NCBI RefSeq assembly: GCF_947179165.1
Contig: NC_077240.1
Span: 58,228,501 to 58,292,500 of the forward strand
Source of the DNA: Solanum dulcamara
Taxonomy: Eukaryota; Streptophyta; Magnoliopsida; Solanales; Solanaceae
Reading direction: 5' to 3'
DNA length: 64,000 nt
Below are positions 31,856 through 42,032 of this stretch, one piece after another; the first letter of the stretch is position 1, and the number at the start of each line of letters is the position of its first letter. Position numbers and translations under genes: made by a program. The notes beneath the pieces were generated by a model. The model had not been told where the DNA came from. It made no database searches and worked only from the letters and a program-made list of their open reading frames with translations.

Positions 31856-33514
31856 CTAGTTACTAACAGGTTTGGGCCCCTGGTTAATGGGGTTAAGCCT
31901 ATCAAAATTGGAGGAGACTTTAGGGAAGCTATTTTGAATACTTACAGGCTTATGCATTTGCATCATGTTGTTGGCCCTGTTTTGAGAGTTGGTATTAGGC
32001 TGGGGATTTGTATGCTCAGTAACCTGCATGACCATACTAGGAGCAGTACCAGGGAGTGCACAGGCTCCCCTGGAGTTCAACAAGTTAGCATCAACAATTA
32101 TAGGATTAGAGGGATGCCCATCTGCACTATGCTTACCAATGTGATGGATAGACTCATTAACATTAGGCACCACATTATTATTCAAACATTGCACAAGATT
32201 ATTAGGATTCTCAATATGCTTAGACTGTATTTGCATATACTGACCCTGCATATTGAGTTCAAGAGAGTGAGAGGACTTACCTTGTGCTCCTGTGGTTGAG
32301 CTGCTGCTGTGGGGGTGGTTCAATCCTTTTGGCATTTGATTCGTTTGATTATTTTGGGATTGAATACCATTGGCAAGGTACTGAGATTGATAATTTGCCA
32401 ATGTAATCTCCTCAGTTCTAACATCACTGTGACTGTGACTATCTTCCTCAAGCAAGTCTTGACGACTTTTTGGATTTGAACTTTTCGGAGCTAATTTGGG
32501 GTCTGTAGTTTGTGTAGGAAGCCTCACAACAGCCTTAGGAACATTTTGATATTGGCCCCTCATCATTTGTCTCGCCGGAACTCCGGCGACCCCACTGTGG
32601 TTGTCGTCTTGACGACTTTTCAAATTTGACTCGATTGGTAGTGATTCGAGGCTTGCCACATAGCTAGGAAGCTTCTCAACACTGTCATGAACCTGTTGAA
32701 CTATGCCTTGAACCAGTTGTCTCGCCGGAGCTCCGGCGCCCTCTTCACGTTCAGAATTCAAATTAAAATTCGAAGCTTTTGGTAGATATTCGAGCTGGTT
32801 TTGGATACCTGATAGGTTCTCCTTATCCAACTTAGTGAGTTGGCATTGATTTTGAGATGAAATTGTTGCCTGAGCTCCGGTGCCAAAATCGCGGTCAGTG
32901 GTCAAATTGAAATTTGAGATTCCAAATTGATATTCGAGCTGGTTGTTTATGCCTGTGAGGTGCTCCATGTCCAGCTGAGTATTTTGACATTGAGTTTGGT
33001 CCTTTAAGCTTGCCGGAGTTCCGGCGCCGGCGTCGATATTATCACCGGCGATAGCTACGCCGGTGAAACTTGTCCCATTATGTGCGCCATCGTCTGGGGA
33101 ACAATCCCCAGTGCTCATATCCTCTCGAACATGGCCGGAACTAGGTTGAACGAGTGATGGAAACTGCGGCGGCGCAGTTAACTTCGCCTCTTCAGCCGCC
33201 AGTGAATATCTCGACCCTGGATGATTCAACCGATTTGATTTTTGCATATTGTGTAGTTCTTGCAATGCTGATGATTCCCCAATTGTTTGTTCGATTCGAA
33301 TCCGCCCAGCTTTCTCCAAATCGTTGATGTGATGAACCCAGGCGAGTTGCTCCTCCGACAGTGCTACAGTGATCGCCGACTGATTTTGCACTTTGGAGGG
33401 GCTACGGGTGGAATTTTCCGATGCTACGACTTGCGTTGCATTCATGTCGTCGTTATCTTCGTTCCTATCTTTCGAACGAAATTTTCCTACGTCGGGAGGT
33501 GGTTCCCCTCCCAT
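31856..33514 (-). CDS. LINE 5' open frame (552 aa), low-complexity, with about 50-residue repeats
   Basis: The frame starts MGGEPPPDVGKFRSK 91 bp inside the element and ends with TAG at 31856-31858. The same frame continues six codons later at the Met of the next ORF, so the two are separated by a single amber codon. Residues about 163-360 hold four degenerate repeats of about 50 residues (GAGTPA, GTGAQA, GAGAPARQ, VAGVPARQ; with INNQLEY and ISNFNL in the first two). The rest is rich in Ser, Asn and Gln. No known domain. It may be the N-terminal extension of the gag protein. Either the TAG is a mutation in this copy, or it is a read-through or restart arrangement. Confidence 0.75.
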   Translation of the reverse strand: MGGEPPPDVGKFRSKDRNEDNDDMNATQVVASENSTRSPSKVQNQSAITVALSEEQLAWVHHINDLEKAGRIRIEQTIGESSALQELHNMQKSNRLNHPGSRYSLAAEEAKLTAPPQFPSLVQPSSGHVREDMSTGDCSPDDGAHNGTSFTGVAIAGDNIDAGAGTPASLKDQTQCQNTQLDMEHLTGINNQLEYQFGISNFNLTTDRDFGTGAQATISSQNQCQLTKLDKENLSGIQNQLEYLPKASNFNLNSEREEGAGAPARQLVQGIVQQVHDSVEKLPSYVASLESLPIESNLKSRQDDNHSGVAGVPARQMMRGQYQNVPKAVVRLPTQTTDPKLAPKSSNPKSRQDLLEEDSHSHSDVRTEEITLANYQSQYLANGIQSQNNQTNQMPKGLNHPHSSSSTTGAQGKSSHSLELNMQGQYMQIQSKHIENPNNLVQCLNNNVVPNVNESIHHIGKHSADGHPSNPIIVDANLLNSRGACALPGTAPSMVMQVTEHTNPQPNTNSQNRANNMMQMHKPVSIQNSFPKVSSNFDRLNPINQGPKPVSN

Positions 33515-33605
33515 TTTCGTCTTGATGACAATAGTGCCCTTAGTTGAGAGCTTTGTTTCTAGAGAGATGTTAGAGAGAGAAAATTGGTTGCGATATGAAG
33601 TATTA
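33515..33605 (-). other. LINE 5' leader
   Basis: 91 bp between the right target duplication and the first ATG. It includes a CTCTCTCTAACATCTCTCTAG-like pyrimidine stretch. Plant L1 promoters lie in such leaders, but nothing specific can be identified. Confidence 0.5.
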
Positions 33606-33616
33606 ACGTGAGGTTT
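33606..33616. repeat. LINE target site duplication ACGTGAGGTTT (right)
   Basis: The partner of 21864-21874; it marks the 5' end of the LINE. Confidence 0.88.
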
Positions 33617-34757
33617 GATTGACAGTAATTGTAATTACTTTATTTCCTTTTTCGCCCATTACGATTCGGAACACCCCCAAATTGACAGGCCTAAATTCAA
33701 AAAGACAACTTGCGGAAGACAATAAATCAAATTATAATAATAATAATAACAATAAGCGACAGACAGGAATATCATATAAGAAACAGGTCATGTCATAAAT
33801 CTGTAGTTCGATACAAAACATACAAAAAAAGCTCGAAAGTGACCAAGAAGATAAACTAACATAAGATCAAATCTTCGGACATGATGTCACATATACAGGA
33901 GCTACTAAGTATAGAAAAACTATATATACAAGAGAACTGACTAAGCAAAATACAAAAATACAAGTCAGTACAAAAGTGGAAAAGTAGCAAGTCTCTGGAC
34001 GTTAGGATCTCACCACGATCCGAACATGTGACGGCCAAGGGAGATCCAACGCTCACGGAGGGTGGCTCATACTGGGAGTTACATCAGAAAAAGATGCGGA
34101 ATTGTAATATGAGTACTAAAACACGGAATTCTCAATAGGCATTATATACCGACCGAGCTTAGAAAGATCAAGTATATAAAAAGAAACACGATGATACTAG
34201 CGGTATAAAAAGCAACACGATGATACTAGTGATACAAGTATAAGGATAAGATCTAAGTGATAACAATAATACTACAAAGAACAAACATTAATACTAATAG
34301 CTGGAAACAATGATACACACAAATACGAGCCACACAAACACATTCAATATTCAAGTCACACAGTGATGATATGCAAATGCTAAATGAAGAGAAGTAAGAA
34401 ATTCAAAAGAACCTTTGAGCCGCCTGGAATGAATGCCCTAGACTTAACCGTGAAATATTAGAAACCCGGGTGTATGTCAACAGGTCATCCGAAATGATAC
34501 CTCAGACTTATAATAGAATAACAGTAACCCAGATATATATAAACGAACTGCCCGGAGATACTTCAAACTTATCAATAGAATATATAGAATAATGTAGCCC
34601 GGAACTAAGTTGACAGGCTGACCGAAATGACAACTCAGACTTATCAGTATTGCCATTTTAAAATCATATAAGTCCCAAATCTTATCAATTCTTCTAATTA
34701 AACTCCTATTTAATACAATTCAATTCCTTATCAGAGAAGTCTCAACAAAATGTATGC
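33617..34757 (-). repeat. Old LTR-type fragment, left of the gypsy insertion
   Basis: Non-coding. From 33808 on, it aligns with 56998-57905 at roughly four bases in five, including GGAGCTACTAAG, CTCACCACGATCCG and GTGACGGCCAAGGGAGATCC. On the minus strand these read like the end of a gypsy LTR. At 34440-34650 a unit of about 75 bp (words GTGTATGTCAACAGG, ATGATACCTCAGACTTA) repeats imperfectly. Confidence 0.6.
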
Positions 34758-34762
34758 AGAAA
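34758..34762. repeat. Gypsy target duplication AGAAA (left)
   Basis: Identical to 44177-44181. The paralogous sequence at about 57900-57915 shows the site without the insertion. Confidence 0.88.
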
Positions 34763-34803
34763 TGTAATGACCTTGAGGGTGATTTTCGTAAATTTGTACA
34801 AAA

Positions 34804-34851
34804 CACGCGTGAACAGTAACACGCGTGAACAGTAACACGCGTGAACAGTAA
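34804..34851 (+). repeat. Three tandem copies of ACACGCGTGAACAGTA in the LTR
   Basis: Exact 16-bp units about 40 bp inside the 5' LTR, repeated at 42074-42121 in the 3' LTR. Each unit contains ACGCGT (CGCG core), a possible transcription-factor site. Confidence 0.9.
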
Positions 34852-35940
34852 CTTTTTGGGCAGAAAATGCCCCTTTCTTCCCATTTCAATATTTTTTTCA
34901 ACATTTGTTTGAGTTCTTGAACTCCTTGAGGTGATTTGAGAAGAGATTTTCGAGGCAAAGTGTTGGGTAAGTGATTTTTGACCTAAAACCTTCCTTTTTC
35001 ATTAAGTTTTTGACGATTTTAACTCTTAAATTTTAGTTTCAAACCCCAAAAATCTTTGTTTCTTCCCTAATCCGAATTTAAGGAAAATTGTTATTTCCAA
35101 CTCGTTTTGAGCTCTATTTTTATGGGTTTTTCAACCATGAGTTCCTTATTACCAATAGAATGGGATTGTTCAATAAATTTCCAGATTTGACCCTTTTCGA
35201 AAATAGTTAATTTTTGGACCATTTTACCCCCGGTTCCGAAACCTATCAATATGGGTGTCATTGGACTCCTTGTGACGTGTATGTTTCATTGTTGATAGTG
35301 GGTTGTCATTCCGGGCGCTGAATTCGAGAGTTGCTTGTCCGGTGGAGGTATTCGAGTGCGGTTTCGGCAATTGAGGTAGGTTTAGCTATCTTTCTTTGAG
35401 ATTGAGATGGGGTAATTAGTCATTCATATGTTATAGACTTTGGGATGGGGTTGTAGTATGAGTTGAGAATGTTATATATATTATGATGTCCGTGTGGAGA
35501 CTTATTTATTAATGTGTTGCCGTGACGGGGTTAATTTGTATTACATAGCCCGTGTGGGGGCCTTATTTGTTATCTTATTTGCTTTGAGAGCATGTGAATT
35601 ATGATTTGCCTAAGAGAGAGGCTTGAGTATATTATTTGACTTGTGATGCCGCCTGAGAAATTGAGTTGGGGGTTTTGAGCATACTTGAGTATTGAAATAT
35701 TGTTGAGAAAGGGGTGAATATTTAAATGAAAGTGTGTTCTTCCCGTTATTATTTATTGAGGGTGAATATCATGTGTAGGTTAAGTTTTGAGAACTTTGAA
35801 CATTATACCACATGTGAGTTGATTATTACTTCCATGCATATGTGTTTTGATGCATTCATCCTCATTCATCACATCATGAAATATGGGAAGTTGAGAAATA
35901 TGGAAATTCTTTTTGAGAAAGAAAATGAAACACCTTTAAA

Positions 35941-36141
35941 CCTTTGTATCTTGAGTCCCTGACCGAGGCAGTTTTCCGGCAGGGTAGTGGATGCATTGTG
36001 ATCCCAACCTTTGTATCTTGAGTCCCTGACCGAGGCAGTTTTCCGGCAGGGTAGTGGATGCATTGTGATCCTAACCTTTGTATCTTGAGTCCCTGACCGA
36101 GGCAGTTTTCCGACAGGGTAGTGGATGCATTGTGATCCCTT
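35941..36141 (+). repeat. Three tandem copies of a 67-bp unit in the LTR
   Basis: Units start at 35941, 36008 and 36075 (CCTTTGTATCTTGAGTCCCT). They are nearly identical and also present in the 3' LTR at 43211-43411. Apparent minus-strand frames across this region only translate the repeat. Confidence 0.92.
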
Positions 36142-36908
36142 GACCACGAGGAGGTGGCAAGGATAATGAGATTGAGGTATATGGTCTGCGAGACCCCCAT
36201 GGGTCCTGCTTGGTAGCACAGCTCGGCAGGTGTATACGACAGGCTGTGCGACAGTCTTGATTCCACCGTACCACCACATCATTGCATCATCATATTGCAT
36301 TGCATTGCATTGACATTTGTGCTGCTTGAATTATTTGATTAATTGTGATTATGAGTTGTTATTATACTTTACTCGTGCCACTATATATATAAACTGGCGG
36401 CACCGATGCCGAAGTGGGATTTTTCTGTATGCAGGTGGAAGCGTTCCTTAGTTTATTTCATAGGTTTGATTAATTCCTTATACTCAGTCAGCTAAAACCT
36501 ACTGAGTACATGTGAATTGTACTCACCCCTACTTCTGTGTCCCTTTTTGATGCAGATACTAGTCGGGGTACCCCACGTGGCAGTTAATATTCTAGCGGAT
36601 TGTGTATTCTCAGATTAGTGGTGAGGTCCCAGAATTCGGATCGTCACTAGTCTATCTTTATTTTTCAGTCTTTTGTACCATTCAGAGACTTATGTTGTAT
36701 CTTCAGATTCGAACCTTGTATTAGATGCTCTTTATACTTATGACACCAGGTTTTGGGATAATTTCTTCATTGTTTTTTTTTTATTTATTTAAATCGTGGA
36801 ATCACTTTCCCCTTTGGGAGTCTTGTATGAGTTTTATTTTTAGGGTTACACATCAGATTGGGTTTTGAGATGTGTGCCATCATGACCTCAGTTTTTGGGT
36901 CGTGACAA

Positions 36909-36921
36909 ATTGGTATCAGAG
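36909..36921 (+). other. Primer binding site (initiator-Met tRNA)
   Basis: TTGGTATCAGAGC, two bases after the 5' LTR. It matches the common plant initiator-Met primer site exactly. Confidence 0.92.
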
Positions 36922-37114
36922 CACTAGGTTCACCGGTCTTATAAGTTAAAGAGCAGGGTGTCTAGTAGAGTCTTGCGGATCGGTACGTAGACGTCCGTAC
37001 TTATCTTCGAGAGGCTACAAGATACTTAATAGGAGAATTTCTTTTTTTTTACTTCCTTCGTGCGATTTATTCATATCAAGTGTTATATACCTCTGATCTA
37101 TTCCTTCTGCGCAG

Positions 37115-40100
37115 ATGGTGAGGACTAGAGCCACAATTATTGAGGGTGAGGCTGCACCTGCTGCTCGAGCCCCAGTACGCGGGCGAGGTAGAGGACGTGG
37201 TGAAGTCAGAGGACGAGGCCGAGCCAGGGGAGCGGCGCCTGCTCGTGGACGAGCTAGAGAGTTATCACCTGAGCCCATGTATGAGCATGAGGATGACTTG
37301 GAGCAGCAGACTGAGGAGCAGAGGCCATCCCAGCCTCCTGTGGTTCCCGATAGTGCTCCGATTCTTCAGGAGCTACTGGTTCGATTATTGGCTAGACTGG
37401 ATGGTGCTCCTACCTCTGGTATTGTTTCAGGTACTGTAGGTTCTCCTATCATAGTTGGTGCTACACCGTCAGTTCAGGGGCCTAGTGTAGGATTTCAGAC
37501 TCCTGGTTCATCTTCAATGCCTTCTATTGCACCTCCGAGATTTGCAGCTCCGCCAGTTTCTGCTAATGCTGCCATGTCGGTAGCTGAGCAAAAGAGTTTC
37601 GAGAGGTTCGTTCGATTGGCACCTCCAAGGTTTGACGGTAAAGCCGGAGAGAAAGCCTATGACTTTTTGACTGAGTGCCAAGACAGGTTGTTCAACCTAG
37701 GTATTTTAGAGGCACATGGAGTTGCTTACACTTCATATCAATTTGCGGGAGTGGCCAAAGAATGGTGGAGGTCAGTTCTTGCTCGTAGACCTATTGGTTC
37801 TCCTATGATGAGTTGGGAACAGTTTACTGAGGTGTTCCTTGAGAGATTTGTGCCTTATAGCCTTCGTGATCAGCGTAGGGATGAGTTTGACAGACTGGAG
37901 CAGGGCTCCCTATCTGTATCTGAGTACGAGACTCGCTTCCATGAGTTATCTCGTTATGCTATGTCGAGTATTCCCACTGAGTTCGAGCGGATTCGGAAAC
38001 TAGTGAAGGGATTCGCCGGTTATCTCCAGGAGGCTACAGCCTCTCTTGTACTGTCTGGGGGTACGTTTCAGAGTATTATTGATCATGCCAGGATGATAGA
38101 GAGTATCCGATGTGCTAGACAGGGCGGGGCCAAGAGGTTCCGTCGGCAGGGTCAATTCAGCGATCATTCCTCCAAGGGTAGAGAATATTCGGGTCCAGGA
38201 ACCCATGGCTATCAGGGAAGACCAGTCCAGGCCGCTATTCAGGGTTCTTCGAGCTCTGGAGGTCGTTTTGACACTTCTAGTTATTCCCCACGGAGTTCAG
38301 GTCCTCGAGGTTGTTATGTGTGTGATGAGTTTGGGCATAAGGCCCAAGATTGCCCCAAACGTGCTCTTTCTAATGGACGGCCTGGGGTACCAGTTGTTCG
38401 TTCAATAGATGCTCCAACTGTTCGAGGTTCTTCGCAGAATACTAGAGGTGGCACCCATGTTGCTAGGGGTAGAGTACGAGGTGGTGCTCGTGGTGGTTCG
38501 CAGGCTAAGGGTGACCGTCAGTTATGCTATGCTATACCGGGTAGATATGAGGCAGAAGCCTCTGATGCAGTTATTACAGGTATTGTTCCAGTTTGCCATC
38601 GTTCTGCTTCAGTATTATTTAACCCAGGGTCTACCTATTCTTATGTGTCGACTTATTTTGATGTGGGTATTGATTATGTGAGTGAGTCCCTTATTGTGCC
38701 TATTACTATTTCTACCCCAATAGGTGAATCTTTAGTAGTGGATCGGGTATACAAGGGATGTTTGGTGATATTTTCGGGTAGAGAGACCCGTGCAGACTTG
38801 ATTTTATTAGACATGCTTGATTTTGATGTGATACTGGGTATGGACTGGTTATCTCCTTATCATGCTATATTAGATTGTTATGCAAAGACCGTGACCTTAG
38901 CTTATCCCGGTTTACCTAGCTTAGTATGGAAGGGTAATCCGAGTTCGTATCCTAAGGGGGTGATATCTTATATTCGTGCTCGTCGCTTGATGGATAAGGG
39001 TTGTTTGTCTTATTTGGCTCATGTACGTGATCTCACCACGGAGTCATCTCATATAGAGACTACGAGGGTGGTGAGAGAGTTTATGGATGTATTTCCTACA
39101 GACTTGCCGGGAGTTCCTCCTGACCGTGATATCGATTTTGTGATTGATTTGGAGAATGACACTAAACCCATCTCTATTTCTCCTTATCGGATGGCTCCGG
39201 CAGAATTGAAAGAGTTGAAAGAACAATTGGAAGATTTATTGAAGAAAGGGTTTATTAGACCTAGTGTATCACCGTGGGGTGCACCGGTTTTATTTGTGAA
39301 GAAGAAAGATGGTACTATGAGGATGTGTATTGACTATCGACAGTTGAACAAAGTCACTATCAAGAACAAGTATCCTCTCCCTCGCATTGATGATTTATTT
39401 GACCAGCTTCAAGGTGCATCGGTGTTCTCAAAGATTGATTTGAGGTCGGGTTACCATCAGTTGAGAGTTCGGGAATCTGATATCCCGAAGACTGCATTCA
39501 GGACTCGTTATGGGCATTATGAGTTTGTGGTTATGTCCTTCGGGTTGACTAATGCCCCGGCTGCTTTTATGGAGTTTATGAACCGGGTATTTCGACCTTA
39601 TTTGGACTCGTTTGTGATCGTGTTTATTGATGACATCTTGGTTTATTCCAAGAATGAGGCGGATCATGTTAGGCACCTGAGGACAGTCCTTCAGAGATTG
39701 AGAGAGGAGAAGTTGTATGCAAAATTCTCCAAATGTGAGTTTTGGCTTGAGTCCGTGACATTCTTGGGTCATATAGTGACCAAGGATGGTATTATGGTTG
39801 ATCCAACCAAAGTTGCAGCGGTTCGTGATTGGGTTAGGCCTACTTCGGTTACCGAGATTCGGAGTTTTATTGGGTTGGCAGGCTACTATCGTCGGTTTGT
39901 TCAAGGATTCTCTTCTATTGCAGCCCCATTGACTAGGCTAACTCAAAAGACCGTGGCATTTTAGTGGACTGATGAGTGTGAGGCGAGTTTTCAAAAGCTC
40001 AAGGAATTATTGACTTCAGCACCTATACTAGCCTTACCCGAGGAGGGCGTGGCATTTATTGTGTTTTGTGATGCTTCGGGAGTCGGCTTGGGTGGTGTAT

Positions 40101-42022
40101 TGATGCAAAAAGGTAGAGTTATAGCTTATGCTTCTCGACAGTTGAAGGTACATGAGAAGAACTATCCTACCCACGACTTATAGTTAGCAGCGGTGGTGTT
40201 TGTTCTGAAGTTGTGGAGGCATTATCTCTATGGAGTGCATTGCGAGGTCTATACTGACCACCGTAGCCTTAAGTATATCTTTTCTCAGCCGAATCTGAAC
40301 ATGCGGCAGCGTAGGTGGTTAGAGTTATTGAAAGACTATGACATTACCATACTTTATCATCCGGGAAAAGCTAATGTGGTAGCGGATGCCCTAAGTCGCA
40401 AAGCATCTAGCATGGGTAGTTTGGCCTTTCTTAAAGCTGTGGAGAGGCCTTTGGCGTTGGAGGTTCAGTCATTGGCTAGACAGTTGGTCCGACTTGATAT
40501 TTTTACACATCATGGTATTTTGGCCTTTGTGGAGGCTAGGTCTACTTTGATGGACCAGATTCGTACACACCAGTTTGAAGATGAAAAGTTGAGGGCCATT
40601 CGAGACAAAGTGTTGAGTGGTGAAGCAAAATCAGCCTCTCTTGATCTGGAAGGAGTTTTGAGGATTAATGGTCGCATTTGTGTGCCCAAGGTTAGTGAAT
40701 GGGTACGTATGATATTAGAGGAGGCTCATTGTTCCAAGTATTCGATTCACCCGGGAGTGGCAAAAATGTTTCATGACTTGAAACAACACTATTGGTGGTG
40801 TGGCATGAAGAGAGACATTATTGATTTTGTGGCTAAGTGTCTAAATTGCCAACAAGTGAAGTATGAGCATCAGAAACCGGGTGGTCCTATGCAAAGGATG
40901 CCCATTCCTGAGTGGAAATGGGAGCGTATCACTATGAACTTCGTGTCTGGATTACCCATGGCATTGGGTAAGTATGACTCTGTCTGGGTGATTGTGGATC
41001 GATTGACCAAATCAGCCCATTTCCTTCCGGTAAAGACTAGCTATAATGCAGATCAGTTAGCTAGGATCTATCTTCGTGAGATTGTTAGGCTGCATGGGGT
41101 GCCTATCTCTATTGTATCAGATCGGGGTTCAGTGTTCACCTCCCACTTTTGGAAGGCATTACAGCGTGGTTTGGGTACGCGGCTAGAGATGAGTTCAGCA
41201 TTTCATCCCCAAACCGATGGTCAGTCTGAACGGACTATTCAGGTATTGGAGGATATGCTTAGGGCCTGTGTGATTGATTTTGGTGCCCGATGGGACCAAC
41301 ACTTGCCCTTAGCAGAGTTTGCCTATAATAACAGTTATCACTCCAGCATTCAAATGGCACCATTTGAGGCATTGTATGGTCGTAGGTGTCGATCACCCAT
41401 TGGATGGTTTGATTCTGTTGCGGTTGATGCATTGGATACTGACTTACTTAGGGATGCTGTGGAGCGGGTACGTTTGATTCAGGGTCGACTATTGACAGCT
41501 CAGAGTCGTCAGAAGAGTTATGCTGATAGGAGGGTTCGTCCCTTAGAGTTCATGGTGGGTGATTGCGTGTGGCTTAAAATATCGCCCATGAAGGGTGTGA
41601 TGAGGTTCGGAAAGAAGGGCAAGCTTAGCCCAAGGTTTGTTGGCCCGTTTGAAATCCTGAGGAGAGTAGGTGGAGTGGCGTATAAGTTGGCCTTACCCCC
41701 TAAATTGTCAGCTGTCCATCCGGTGTTTCATGTTTCCATGCTTCGCAAGTATATACCGGATGAGTCTCATGTGATTTCTTATGATGCGGTAGAGTTGAGT
41801 CCGGATTTGACTTATGAGGAGGAGCCGACAGTTATTCTAGATAGGCGGCTTCGTAGACTCAGGACCAAGGAGGTCGCTTCGGTCAAGGTGCAGTGGCAGC
41901 ATCGGCCTACTGAGGAGGCGACTTGGGAGTTAGAGTCTGATATGCAGGCTCGATACCCTCAGCTTTTTGAGACCCCAGGTACTTTATTTTATCTTATGTT
42001 CGAGGACGAACATCCTTTTTAG
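37115..42022 (+). pseudogene. gypsy gag-pol polyprotein with two amber codons and two catalytic Asp-to-Asn changes
   Basis: A single frame of 1635 codons, counting two TAG codons at 39962-39964 and 40181-40183. Domains: Arg/Gly-rich N-terminus; gag near residues 165-260 ([15 protein letters not shown]); CCHC knuckle at 399-412 ([14 protein letters not shown]); protease with FNPGST, where residue 503 is Asn in place of the expected Asp; RT with YRQLNK and FIDD at 837-840; RNase H with FCDASG; integrase HHCC at about 1203-1250; catalytic core with MNF (residue 1275 Asn, expected Asp), SDRGS (Asp 1336) and GQSE (Glu 1372), the last two at DD35E spacing; and a chromodomain-like tail (VKVQW, EEATWE, about 1580-1630). 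The stops fall at the start of and within RNase H. Protease and integrase should be inactive, so this copy probably moved using another copy's proteins. Confidence 0.93.
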
Positions 42023-42032
42023 TGGTGGATAT

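Larger units (their letters stand above)
21872..33605 (-). mobile_element. Full-length L1-type LINE, 11.7 kb, with three long open frames
   Basis: A 36-base poly(T) at 21872-21907 is the poly(A) tail read from the minus strand. An 11-bp target duplication ACGTGAGGTTT (21864-21874 and 33606-33616) frames the element, so everything between was inserted together. From the 5' end on the minus strand: leader 33605-33515, ORF 33514-31856, ORF 31837-25982 (gag-like plus partial endonuclease, RT and RNase H), ORF 25940-22446, and 3' UTR to the tail. Plant L1 elements are usually about 6-7 kb; the extra length is mainly the third frame and the N-terminal frame. The clean tail, exact duplication and long open frames suggest a recent insertion. 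It lies in a dispersed repeat. Confidence 0.93.
34763..36907 (+). repeat. 5' LTR of the gypsy element
   Basis: Starts TGTAATGACCTTGAGGG and ends GGGTCGTGACA. It contains three 16-bp repeats (34804-34851) and three 67-bp repeats (35941-36141). The same repeats are in the 3' LTR. Confidence 0.96.

Noticed and set aside
35869..36300. Overlapping minus-strand frames of 143, 130 and 68 codons, repeated at 43139-43570
   Set aside because: They are translations of the 67-bp tandem repeats in the gypsy LTR; all three frames stay open because of the repeat, and no domain is seen.
37015..37278. Minus-strand frame rich in Ala, Pro and Arg
   Set aside because: Shadow of the Arg/Gly-rich N-terminus of the gypsy gag on the opposite strand.
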